Source: Curtobacterium sp. MCBD17_035
GTDB taxonomy: Bacteria > Actinomycetota > Actinomycetes > Actinomycetales > Microbacteriaceae
DNA length: 64,000 nucleotides
Direction: 5' to 3'
Assembly (NCBI RefSeq): GCF_003234815.2
Contig: NZ_CP126279.1
Coordinates: forward strand, 2,666,001-2,730,000
Positions 18,322-26,297 of the stretch are shown here, in pieces. Position 1 is the first letter of the stretch. Every line of letters begins with the position of its first letter. The position numbers and the translations under genes were made by a program. The notes beneath the pieces are model-generated. The model did not search any database. It was not told the DNA's origin and saw only the letters and a program-made list of their open reading frames with translations.

Positions 18322-18361
18322 GTGGCAACGCTGTGGCAACCCGTTGCCATCGCGTTGCCAC
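18322..18361. promoter_or_regulatory. Composite LacI-type operator with four half-sites
   Basis: The outer arms GTGGCAACGC (18322-18331) and GCGTTGCCAC (18352-18361) are perfect inverted repeats. The inner arms TGGCAAC (18334-18340) and GTTGCCA (18343-18349) are also perfect and share the same centre (18341.5). Successive half-sites on each side are about 11 bp apart, one helical turn. A rightward promoter fits: TTGCCA at 18344-18349 as -35, an 18-bp spacer, and TACGGT at 18368-18373 as -10. A bound repressor would therefore cover the -35 of the lacI-uxaC promoter and probably the start region of the leftward operon. Confidence 0.8.
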
Positions 18362-18433
18362 GGGCCCTACGGTCGGTGGCACGACCGAGCGCGCGAGGAG
18401 GCCGCCACGTCCGAGATCCAGGAGCCCCGCCGC

Positions 18434-19456
18434 GTGACGATCCGGGACGTCGCGCGGGCGGCCGCGGTCGCGCCCTCCACGGTCTCGCGGGCACTGGCCC
18501 GGCCGGGTCGCGTCAACGCCGCGACGCGCACCCGCATCGAGGCCGCCGCGCGGGCCCTCGGGTACACGCCGCCGCGCAGCGACCGCGGCAGCCGGGATGT
18601 CGGGGCGGTCGCGGTCGTCGTGCCGGACGTGACGAACCCGTTCTTCTTCGACGTGATCCGCGGGGCACAGCACCGGCTCGCCGCGGCCGGCCGGACCCAG
18701 CTGCTCGTGGACACCGAGGAGTCCGCGGCGACCGAGGCAGCCACCCTCGGCGCGATCGCGTCGCGGGTGGACGGCGCGGTGCTCGCCGCCTCGCACCTGA
18801 GCGACGGCGAGATCGCACGGTTCGCGGGCCTCCTGCCGGTCGTCGTCCTGAACCGGCGCGTGCCGTCCGTGTCGAGCGTGCTCATCGACACGCCGGGCGG
18901 GGTCGGGCGGGCGCTCGAGCACCTCGTCTCGCTCGGACACCGGCACGTGCTGTACGTCGGCGGCCCCGAGACCTCGTGGTCGAACGAGCGACGGTGGCGG
19001 GCGCTCGTCGCCGCCGCCGCGCGGCTGCGCGTCCGGGTCGACACGGCTGGGCCGTTCGCGCCGGTCGTCGACTCCGGTGCGGCCGCCGCGGACGCCGCCG
19101 TCACCGCCGGGGTCACCGCGTGCATCGCGTTCAACGACCTCATCGCGATCGGGATGCTGCGCCGCCTGCGGGAGCGGTCGGTGCGCGTGCCCGTCGACAT
19201 GAGCGTCGTCGGGTGCGACGACATCTTCGGCGCCGACTTCTGCGATCCGCCGCTCACCACCATGACGTCGCCCATCGAGCAGGCCGGACGCGTCGCCGTG
19301 ACGATGCTGCTGCGGCGCATCGGCGGCGGTGTCCCGACCGACGCCGACGCCGCCCCCGTCGCGGAGCACCCGACGGACTCGGTCGCCCTGCCCACCCACC
19401 TGACCGTCCGCGGGTCGACCGGGCCCGCCCCCGGCACCGAACGGAGTCCCGCATGA
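18434..19456 (+). CDS. LacI family transcriptional regulator of the hexuronate locus
   Basis: A 340-aa repressor. The helix-turn-helix is at residues 2-22 (TIRDVARAAAVAPSTVSRAL), with the hinge helix TRIEAAARALGY after it. The periplasmic-binding-protein-like sugar domain runs from about 60 to 330, with VVPDVTNPFFFDVI, VDGAVLAAS, HVLYVGGPE, ACIAFNDLIAIGML and MSVVGCDDIF as family landmarks. The GTG at 18434 is chosen because GGAG precedes it by nine bases and the HTH begins immediately. It overlaps uxaC by ATGA, so repressor and isomerase are coupled and presumably self-regulated from the operator at 18322-18361. The inducer is expected to be a hexuronate or an intermediate. Confidence 0.92.
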   Translation: MTIRDVARAAAVAPSTVSRALARPGRVNAATRTRIEAAARALGYTPPRSDRGSRDVGAVAVVVPDVTNPFFFDVIRGAQHRLAAAGRTQLLVDTEESAATEAATLGAIASRVDGAVLAASHLSDGEIARFAGLLPVVVLNRRVPSVSSVLIDTPGGVGRALEHLVSLGHRHVLYVGGPETSWSNERRWRALVAAAARLRVRVDTAGPFAPVVDSGAAAADAAVTAGVTACIAFNDLIAIGMLRRLRERSVRVPVDMSVVGCDDIFGADFCDPPLTTMTSPIEQAGRVAVTMLLRRIGGGVPTDADAAPVAEHPTDSVALPTHLTVRGSTGPAPGTERSPA

Positions 19457-20904
19457 CGAGCACCGACGCCCCCGCCGACACCGGCCGACCGATGGTCCCG
19501 CACCCCGACCGGCTGTTCCCCGCCGACCCGACGACGCGGTCCGTCGCCCGCCGCCTGTACGACGAGGTCGCCGAGGCCCCGATCCTGTCACCGCACGGAC
19601 ACGTGCCCGCCGAGGTGCTCGCCGACGACGAACCGTTCCCCGACCCGGCCGCGCTGCTCGTCACCCCGGACCACTACGTGCTCCGCCTGCTCCACGCCAA
19701 CGGGGTGCCGCTCGACGCGCTCGGGCGCGCGCCGGTCGACGGGACGGGTGTCGTGCCTCCCGGCCGTGCCGTCTGGCGGACGCTCGCCGAGCACTGGGAC
19801 GACTTCCTGGCGACCCCGGTACGCGCGTGGTTCGAGACCGAGCTGCACGACGTGTTCGGGCTGACGGAGGAGCCGTCCGGCGCGAACGCCGACGCCCAGT
19901 ACGACCGACTGGCCACGGCCCTCCGCGACCCCGGGATGCGCCCCCGCGCACTGTTCGACCGGTTCCGGATCGCGGTGCTCGCGACGACCGACGACCCGAC
20001 GTCCGACCTCGCCGCGCACGCCCGACTGGCGGCCGACCCGGCCTTCTCCGGGCGGGTCATCCCGACGTTCCGCGCCGACGCCGTGTTCGACCCGTCGCGC
20101 CCGGACTGGAGGGACGTGGTCGCGCGGATCGGCGAGGCCGCCGGCATCGACACGGGGACGCACGCCGGGTTGCTCGAGGCGCTCCGGGCCCGCCGCCGGT
20201 ACTTCGTCGAGCACGGTGCGACCGCGACCGACACGGGGGTCCTCGACGCCGGGTCCGCGCCGCTGTCCCCGGTGGACCGGGAGCGCATCCACGCCGCCGC
20301 ACTCCGGGGGCCGACCGCGCTCACCCCGGACGACACCACCGCGTACCGCCACGACATGCTGTACCGCTGGGCCGAGATGTCGTGCGAGGACGGCCTGGTC
20401 ATGCAGTTGCACGCGGGGGTGCACCGGAACCACCACCGGCCGTCGTTCGAGCGCTACGGGTCCGACGCCGGCCACGACCTGCCCGCGGTCGGCGGGTTCA
20501 CGGCGCCGCTCCGCCCCCTGCTCGAGGCGTTCGGCACCGTGCCGGGGTTCCACCTCGTGCTGTTCACCGTCGACGAGACCGTGTTCTCGCGCGAGGTCGG
20601 GCCGCTCGCAGGCTTCTACCCGGCCGTGTACGCCGGTGCGCCGTGGTGGTTCCTCGACACCCCCGGGGCGATGCGGCGGTTCCGCGAGGCCGTGACGGAC
20701 TCGGCGTCGTTCGCCAAGACCTCCGGGTTCATCGACGACACCCGGGCGTTCTGCTCGATCCCCGCGCGGCACGACACCGCCCGGCGCGTCGACGCGGCGT
20801 ACCTGGCCGACCTCGTGGTGACGCACCGGATCTCCGAGGAGGCCGCGGTGCGGACGGCGCACCGGCTCGTGTCGGACATCCCGCGCGAGGTCTTCAAGCT
20901 CTGA
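19453..20904 (+). CDS. uxaC: Glucuronate isomerase (uronate isomerase)
   Basis: Converts D-glucuronate to D-fructuronate, and usually D-galacturonate to tagaturonate, in the cytosol. The 483-aa protein is slightly longer than the usual 470. Signature parts: ILSPHGHVPAEVLADDEPF, where the His-x-His binds metal (about residues 48-50), YVLRLLHANGV, AWFETELHDVFGL, PTFRADAVFDP, the MQLHAGVHRNHH segment, and PWWFLDTPGAMRRFRE near the C-terminus. A further active-site region, FIDDTRAFCSIPARHD, is followed by the closing RLVSDIPREVF. It overlaps the lacI stop by ATGA. Its product is the substrate of the uxuB product encoded by the divergent operon. Confidence 0.95.
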   Translation: MTSTDAPADTGRPMVPHPDRLFPADPTTRSVARRLYDEVAEAPILSPHGHVPAEVLADDEPFPDPAALLVTPDHYVLRLLHANGVPLDALGRAPVDGTGVVPPGRAVWRTLAEHWDDFLATPVRAWFETELHDVFGLTEEPSGANADAQYDRLATALRDPGMRPRALFDRFRIAVLATTDDPTSDLAAHARLAADPAFSGRVIPTFRADAVFDPSRPDWRDVVARIGEAAGIDTGTHAGLLEALRARRRYFVEHGATATDTGVLDAGSAPLSPVDRERIHAAALRGPTALTPDDTTAYRHDMLYRWAEMSCEDGLVMQLHAGVHRNHHRPSFERYGSDAGHDLPAVGGFTAPLRPLLEAFGTVPGFHLVLFTVDETVFSREVGPLAGFYPAVYAGAPWWFLDTPGAMRRFREAVTDSASFAKTSGFIDDTRAFCSIPARHDTARRVDAAYLADLVVTHRISEEAAVRTAHRLVSDIPREVFKL

Positions 20905-20958
20905 CCGGGCCATGCCGGCCGGCCGCCGCCCGCCGACCCCCTCTCGCCCGCCCCCGAC

Positions 20959-21020
20959 CGTGAGATCGCGGTCGTTGCCGTTCTGAGGGGGGTCCGAACG
21001 GCAACGACTGCGATCTCACG
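20959..21020. repeat. Dispersed palindrome, GAGATCGC/GTCGTTGCC family, copy 1
   Basis: The 25-bp arms at 20959-20983 and 20996-21020 match at 24 of 25 positions around a 12-base loop. It lies just after uxaC, between convergent genes. Two close relatives are at 32767-32828 and 33877-33940. Immediately after it is an 11-G run (21030-21040) followed by further G-tracts. The arms could form a stable hairpin and end transcription from both sides, but the arm sequence is conserved between copies, more than a terminator needs. Confidence 0.8.
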
Positions 21021-21061
21021 GCCCCAGGTGGGGGGGGGGGCTGGTGCGGGGGCGGGGGCGG

Positions 21062-22573
21062 CTACTCGGCGATGACCCTCGGGTCCGTCTCGTCGATGTC
21101 GACCGGGACGGCCGGGGCCTGCTCCTGCCGGGACACCGCGCCGCGGCCGGTCAGGAACGTGCCGAGGAACCCGATCACGAGCGCGACGACCACGCCGAGG
21201 TTCGCGTACGCCCAGGCGCCCTGGGTCCCGCCGAGCCCGAACGGGCCGAGCAGGTACCCCTGCCAGGACAGCCAGCCCGCGGCGGTGTTCGTGACGAGCC
21301 CCCAGCCCACGGCCGTGGCCACGACGAGGATCGCGATGCTGTCCCAGCGGACGTCGCCGTACCGCCCGCGGCGCGTGAACAGCTCACGCTCGGCGTAGTC
21401 CCGCTTGCGGAGCACGAGGTCCGCGATGAAGATACCCGCCCAGGCCGCGATCGGCACGCCGAGGGTGATGAGGAAGCCCTGGAACACCGTGATGAAGCTC
21501 CCCGAGACGAACACGATGTAGATCGTGCCGAGCGTCATGATCACGCCGTCGACGCCGACCGCGACGGGCCGCGAGACCTTGAGCCCGGCGTTGAGCAGCG
21601 CGAGTCCGGACGAGTAGATGTCCATGATCGCGCCGGACACGATGCCGAGCACCGCGGTCACGACGAACGGCACGAGGAACCACGTCGGCAGGATCCCGGC
21701 GAGCGCCCCCACGGGGTCGGTCCCGATCGCGGACTCGAGGTGCTTCGAGGACCCCGACACGAGCAGGCCGAAGACGAGCAGGACGGCGGGGCCGAGCGAC
21801 GAGCCGAACGTCGTCCAGAACACGACGCCGCCGCTCGAGGCGCTCCGGGGCAGGTAGCGGGAGTAGTCGGCGGCCGCGTTCACCCAGCCGAGCCCGAACC
21901 CGGTCATGACGAACAGGAGCGCGCCGATCACGGCCGGCCCGTTCCCGGACGGCATCGCCATGACCTTCCCGAGGTCGACGTGCCCCGCGGCGAACACGAT
22001 GTAGAGCACGGTGAGGACGCCCGCGATGATCGTGATCCACCGCTGGAGGCGCATGATGAGCTCGAACCCGAGCGTGCCGCCGAGGACGATGAGGGCGATG
22101 ACGACGACGAGGGCCGCCACCTTCGTCACGACACCGCCGCCCCAGCCGAGGCGGTCGAACACGGTCGCGGTCGCGAGCACGGCCACCGCGGCGAGCGAGG
22201 TCTCCCACCCGACCGTCAGGATCCAGGACACGACGGACGGGAGGCGGTTCCCCCGCACCCCGAACACGCTGCGGCTCAGGGTCATGGTCGGGGCTGACCC
22301 TCGTTTGCCGGCGAGCGCGCTGAGCCCGCAGAGCACGTACGACAGAACGACGCCGAGGACGACGACGACCGTCGCCTGCCAGAACGAGATCCCGAACCCG
22401 AGGACGTACGCGCCGTAGCTGACGCCGAGGACGCTCACGTTGCCCGCGAACCACGGCCAGAACAGGTCGCGCGGCTTGCCGCGCCGCTCGTGCTCGGCGA
22501 TCTCGTTGATGCCGTTGCGCTCGACCGAGAGCGCGGATGCCGGGCTCGTGGTCGTGTCGTCGATGGTGCTCAC
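21062..22573 (-). CDS. NCS1 family nucleobase/heterocycle permease
   Basis: A 503-aa inner-membrane transporter with about 12 hydrophobic segments. It shows the NCS1 (cytosine/purine, uracil, thiamine precursor, allantoin) pattern: an N-terminal NGINEIAEHERRGKP, WPWFAGNVSVLGVSYGA with the Trp and Asn of transmembrane helix 1, FGLGWVNAAADYSRYLPR in helix 6, and SSGLALLNAGL. The closest relatives by these motifs are the purine/cytosine permeases. The GTG at 22573 has AAGGAG just upstream. It lies downstream of the flavin monooxygenase and amidohydrolase genes, which suggests it imports the compound they process, probably a nitrogen heterocycle. The substrate is not certain. Confidence 0.88.
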   Translation of the reverse strand: MSTIDDTTTSPASALSVERNGINEIAEHERRGKPRDLFWPWFAGNVSVLGVSYGAYVLGFGISFWQATVVVVLGVVLSYVLCGLSALAGKRGSAPTMTLSRSVFGVRGNRLPSVVSWILTVGWETSLAAVAVLATATVFDRLGWGGGVVTKVAALVVVIALIVLGGTLGFELIMRLQRWITIIAGVLTVLYIVFAAGHVDLGKVMAMPSGNGPAVIGALLFVMTGFGLGWVNAAADYSRYLPRSASSGGVVFWTTFGSSLGPAVLLVFGLLVSGSSKHLESAIGTDPVGALAGILPTWFLVPFVVTAVLGIVSGAIMDIYSSGLALLNAGLKVSRPVAVGVDGVIMTLGTIYIVFVSGSFITVFQGFLITLGVPIAAWAGIFIADLVLRKRDYAERELFTRRGRYGDVRWDSIAILVVATAVGWGLVTNTAAGWLSWQGYLLGPFGLGGTQGAWAYANLGVVVALVIGFLGTFLTGRGAVSRQEQAPAVPVDIDETDPRVIAE

Positions 22574-22675
22574 GGTGCTCCTTCGGGGAGGGTGGTGCCG
22601 GAGGGGACGGGCGGAGAGGGGTGGGGCGGGGTGGCCGGCGGGACCGGACGGGTGGGGCGCGGTGCTGGGTGGAGA

Positions 22676-22715
22676 GGGAGGTGCGGAGGGTGTGGGGTCC
22701 GGCCCCGCACCTCCC
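22676..22715. repeat. GGGAGG-type inverted repeat between permease and monooxygenase
   Basis: GGGAGGTGCGG (22676-22686) and CCGCACCTCCC (22705-22715) are perfect 11-bp arms around an 18-base loop. The hairpin lies in the 148-bp gap between two same-strand genes and could attenuate or process the operon mRNA. The surrounding plus strand is very G-rich. Confidence 0.55.
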
Positions 22716-22721
22716 GGCTGG

Positions 22722-24083
22722 TCAGGCGGTGGTCGGCTGGTGCCGGAACCGTGCCGCCCGGTGGCTGGCGGGGAGGTGCGGGCCGCGTCCCGAGAGCCGT
22801 TCGCGGAACGTGCCCGTGCGGGGCGTCTCGGGCAGCATGCCACGACGACGGAGTTCGGGCACGACGTCGGCGATGAACGACCGGTACGAACCCGGCGTGA
22901 CGTAGGGCGTGTAGTTGAAGCCGTCGAGGTCGGTGTCGGTCACCAGGGCCTCGATCCGGTCGACGACCTCGGTCGGCGTGCCGGTCAGGACGAACTCACG
23001 CATGCCGTTCCGGATGAAGTCCGCGGTGGCCTCGCGCACGGACGTGCCCTTGTACCGCTCGACCTGGGTCCGGCCGCCCTCGGTGGTGACGTCCGAGAAC
23101 GAGCCCTCGGGGTCGAGCGCGGCGAGGTCGATGCCGGTCATGCTCGCGTAGTAGACGCGTGCGGCGTCCGGGTCGACGTAGGAGAGGTACTCCTCGAGCT
23201 GGTCCTCCGCCTGCGCCGTGGACGGCGCGGTGATGACCGACAGACCGGAGACGGTGCGGATGTCGGTCCCGGCCCTCCCGGCCTGCTCGGCGCGGGTGCG
23301 GATGTCGGTGACCTGCGCGGCCAACGAGGGCGCGTCCTTGCCCTGCAGGAACACGAGCTCCGCGTTGCCCGCGGCGAAGGCCCGACCCGATGACGACGCG
23401 CCGGCCTGGAACAGCACGGGCGTGCGCTGCGGCCCGGGCTCGGTGTTGGCGTAGCCCTCGACGTCGAAGTACCGGCCGTGGTGCACCACCTTGTGCACCT
23501 TGCTCGCGTCCGCGTACCGACGTGCGCCCTTGTCGGCGAGGACGGCGTCGTCCTCCCACGAGCCCTCGAGGAGCGCGTAGCTCAGCTCGAGGTACTCCTG
23601 CGCGATCGCGTACCGCTCGTCGTGCGGCACGTAGCGGTCCTTGCCGAACAGCTCCGTGACGACCGCGCTCGACGTCGTGACGACGTTCCAGGCGATGCGG
23701 CCGCGGGTCAGGTGGTCGAGCGTGGCGAAGCGGCGTGCGTTCGCGAACGGCGGCTCGAAGCTCGTCGACGACGTTACGCCGAAGCACAGGCGTGGGGCGG
23801 CCGCGGCCATTGCGGGGACGAGGAGCATCGGGTCGTTCTTCGGGATCTCGACGCCCTGCTCGAAGGCCACGTCGGGCACGACGCCGTCGATCACCGGGTA
23901 CCCGTACGAGTCGGCGAGGAACATGAAGTCGAACCCGCCGTCGTCGAGCATGCGGGCCAGGTCGGTCCAGTGCTCGAGCTCCTTGTAGCGCCACGTCGTG
24001 TTGTCGGGGTGCGCCCAGAGCCCCTGGCTCGTGAGGTTCACGCCGTTGATCTCGAACGCGCCGAGGAACAGTTCCTTCGTCAT
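22722..24083 (-). CDS. NtaA/SnaA/DszA family flavin-dependent monooxygenase
   Basis: A 453-aa bacterial-luciferase-like monooxygenase that uses reduced FMN supplied by a partner reductase. The subfamily is clear from LGAFEINGVNLTSQGLWAHP at the start, GFDFMFLADSYGY, FGVTSSTSFEPPFANARRF, TRGRIAWNVVTT, HHGRYFDVEGY, VLFQAGASSSGRAFA and LTGTPTEVVDRI. Members desulfurise or cleave C-S and C-N bonds in xenobiotics, chelators and heterocycles. The ATG at 24083 has AGGAGG six bases upstream; a start seven codons earlier is less likely. It overlaps the stop of the amidohydrolase by ATGA. No flavin reductase gene is nearby. The substrate is unknown, but the operon suggests a nitrogen heterocycle. Confidence 0.88.
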   Translation of the reverse strand: MTKELFLGAFEINGVNLTSQGLWAHPDNTTWRYKELEHWTDLARMLDDGGFDFMFLADSYGYPVIDGVVPDVAFEQGVEIPKNDPMLLVPAMAAAAPRLCFGVTSSTSFEPPFANARRFATLDHLTRGRIAWNVVTTSSAVVTELFGKDRYVPHDERYAIAQEYLELSYALLEGSWEDDAVLADKGARRYADASKVHKVVHHGRYFDVEGYANTEPGPQRTPVLFQAGASSSGRAFAAGNAELVFLQGKDAPSLAAQVTDIRTRAEQAGRAGTDIRTVSGLSVITAPSTAQAEDQLEEYLSYVDPDAARVYYASMTGIDLAALDPEGSFSDVTTEGGRTQVERYKGTSVREATADFIRNGMREFVLTGTPTEVVDRIEALVTDTDLDGFNYTPYVTPGSYRSFIADVVPELRRRGMLPETPRTGTFRERLSGRGPHLPASHRAARFRHQPTTA

Positions 24084-25102
24084 GCTCGCCCTCCTGTGAG
24101 CCATGCGGTGAGCTCACGGTCGAATCGGTCGCGGGTGTCCGCGGACATCCCGGTGGCCCGCGTGCCGGTGCGCGCGAGGTCGGCCAGGGCCTGGTCGTCG
24201 AACCCCCACGTCGTGCGGGCGATCGCGTACTGATCGGACACGGTGGCCCCGAACCAGAGCGGGTCGTCCGCGTTCAGGGTCACCGGGACCCCGCGCTCGA
24301 CGAGGACCGGGGCGGGGTGCGACGCGAGGTCGGCGACGACGCCGAGCCGCACGTTCGACACCGGGCAGACGTCGCAGACGATCCCCTCGGCCGCCAGCCG
24401 ATCGGTGACGCGGGCGTCCTCGACCGCTCGGAACCCGTGCGAGATCCGGGAGGCACCGAGCACGTCGAGCACGGCCGTCACGCGGTCCGGCCCGCCGGTC
24501 TGGCCCGCGTGGCTCACGACCGGGAGGCCCGCCGCCCGTGCGGCGCGCGCCGCACCGACGAACGGGGCCAGGTCGCCGTCCTCGTCGAAGCAGGCGGTGC
24601 CGAGCGCGGTGACGCCGCTGCCGGCGAACCGGGCGGCGAGCGCACCGAGCTCGTCGGCGAGGTCCGTGTCGGCGTCGGTGTTGAGCGTCAGGTCGGCACC
24701 GACCTCGACGGGCGTGCCCGCGGCGTCGGCGTCGGCGGCCGCCTCGGCGAAGGCCGCGAGGACGGTGCGGAGGACCTGCTCGTTCCCGCCGAGACGCTCG
24801 GCGTACAGCTGCGGCTCGACGGCGGGCTCGAGGTACCGGACGCCCTCGGCGGCCTCGGCGTGCACGAGTGCCCGGCAGAGTGCGGCGAGGTCCTCGTGCG
24901 TCGCGACGAGGGCCGGGACGGTGCCGTACGCATCGAAGAACGCCCAGACGTCGGCGAACCGCTCCGGCCGGTGGAACGGGAGGCCGCGTCGCGTCGCGAG
25001 GGCGCGGACCGCGTCGACCGGGTAGCTGCCGTCGAGGTGCGCGTGGAGGTGGGTCTTCGGCAGGGCGCGGAGCCGGTCGTCGGCGGTGGGGTGGACCGGC
25101 AT
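24080..25102 (-). CDS. Adenosine-deaminase-like amidohydrolase with Glu-to-Gln change
   Basis: A 340-aa metal-dependent amidohydrolase of the adenosine deaminase family. The metal site is intact: THLHAHLDG (His20, His22), SHAG (His198), ISHG, and NADDPLWFG (Asp279, Asp280). The catalytic glutamate of the family motif HAGE is a glutamine here (Gln201, codon CAG at 24502-24500). In known deaminases that Glu protonates N1 of the purine ring, so ordinary adenosine deamination should be weak or absent. The enzyme may act on another ring or by another mechanism. The ATG at 25102 is used; a GTG at 25108 is possible. It is the first gene of the operon with the monooxygenase and NCS1 permease. Confidence 0.85.
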   Translation of the reverse strand: MPVHPTADDRLRALPKTHLHAHLDGSYPVDAVRALATRRGLPFHRPERFADVWAFFDAYGTVPALVATHEDLAALCRALVHAEAAEGVRYLEPAVEPQLYAERLGGNEQVLRTVLAAFAEAAADADAAGTPVEVGADLTLNTDADTDLADELGALAARFAGSGVTALGTACFDEDGDLAPFVGAARAARAAGLPVVSHAGQTGGPDRVTAVLDVLGASRISHGFRAVEDARVTDRLAAEGIVCDVCPVSNVRLGVVADLASHPAPVLVERGVPVTLNADDPLWFGATVSDQYAIARTTWGFDDQALADLARTGTRATGMSADTRDRFDRELTAWLTGGRA

Positions 25103-25284
25103 CTGCACGTCCGGCAGCGTAGGGCGAGGGCACCACGGCTGTCGCATAGGATGCGCCACTGGGGCCATAAGCAGCGCTGATGTGCCCGCCGACACGGGGA
25201 TCGGCGCGGTGCGGCGCCGCACTCGGGCCCGGATCCGTTACACGCCGGAAACGCGCGGAGCGCGCGAGCGAGGAGGACCACGCC

Positions 25285-26184
25285 GTGCCCGTCGACCTCG
25301 ACCTCCGGCTCCTCCGTGCGTTCGTCGTGCTCGTCGCCGAGCAGGGGTTCACCGCCGCTGCCGCCGTGACCGGGGTGTCGCAGCCGGCCCTGAGTCAGGC
25401 CATCCGACGACTCGAGGACGTCCTCGGGGTCGAACTCGTCGACCGCCGGGGCCGGACGCCCGGGAGCGGTGTGCGGCTCACCCCGGCGGGGCACGCGTTC
25501 CACGCCGACGCCGTCGCCGTGCTGGCCGCCGCGGAGCGTGCGGTGGCCCGGGCTCGTCGGGTCGCCGCCCGGCCGCGCGTCGTCGTCGGGTTCGGCACGA
25601 GCGCGCCACGGGCCCTGACCGGTCTCGCCGTGCGCGAGGGCGAGGCCGCCGACGTCGAGGTCGTGCTCGAGCACGTCCCGTGGGGCAGCGAGCACCAGCG
25701 GCTCGCGGCGGGTGAGGTCGACGTGCTCGTGGCGCAGCTCTCCCCCGGGTTCGCGGAGGCCGACTGGGTCGCCACGGTCCTCGGCACGCGCGACCTCGTC
25801 GCCGTGTTCCGCGCCGACCACCCGCTCGCCGGACGCACGGCACTGGCGCTCGCGGACCTCGACGACGAGCCGATCGTCGACGCCGCCTCGGACCGGGACT
25901 TCTGGATCGCGGCGGCACGGCCGGACGGGCGGGCTCCCGTCGTCGTCGGACCCCCGGCGCGGACGGTCGAGGAGATGCTCGCGCAGGTGGCGGCCGGGCG
26001 GGGCATGGCGTTCACGAGCACGACGGTGGCCGAGAACGCCGGGGGTACGGGACTCGCGTTCGTGCCGATGGTGGGCCTCCCGGCGGTCAGCGTCGCCATG
26101 GTCCGCCGACGCGACGACGACCGCGCGCACGTCCTGGACCTGGTCGAGCGCGTCCGCCGGTCCTGGGCCGACCCGGCCGCCTGA
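25285..26184 (+). CDS. LysR family transcriptional regulator
   Basis: A 299-aa regulator. The N-terminal winged helix (DLRLLRAFVVLVAEQGFTAAA, then SQPALSQAIRRLEDVLG and ELVDRRGR) is classical, followed by a linker helix and a periplasmic-type effector domain (about 85-295) with LFRADHP-like and AAGRGMAF segments. The GTG at 25285 follows AGGAGG by eight bases. It is divergent from the amidohydrolase operon with a 182-bp spacer, the usual LysR arrangement, so it most likely controls that operon in response to the imported compound. No certain T-N11-A box could be fixed in the spacer. Confidence 0.9.
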   Translation: MPVDLDLRLLRAFVVLVAEQGFTAAAAVTGVSQPALSQAIRRLEDVLGVELVDRRGRTPGSGVRLTPAGHAFHADAVAVLAAAERAVARARRVAARPRVVVGFGTSAPRALTGLAVREGEAADVEVVLEHVPWGSEHQRLAAGEVDVLVAQLSPGFAEADWVATVLGTRDLVAVFRADHPLAGRTALALADLDDEPIVDAASDRDFWIAAARPDGRAPVVVGPPARTVEEMLAQVAAGRGMAFTSTTVAENAGGTGLAFVPMVGLPAVSVAMVRRRDDDRAHVLDLVERVRRSWADPAA

Positions 26185-26297
26185 CCGGCGCTGTGGCTCC
26201 GGTGCCGGCCGCCTCGGGCCTCGCCAGCCCCCCCTCGGGCCTGGCCGGTGCCGGGGCCCTCGGGCCTCGCTGGCTCCAGCCGGCTCCGGCTGGCCGG

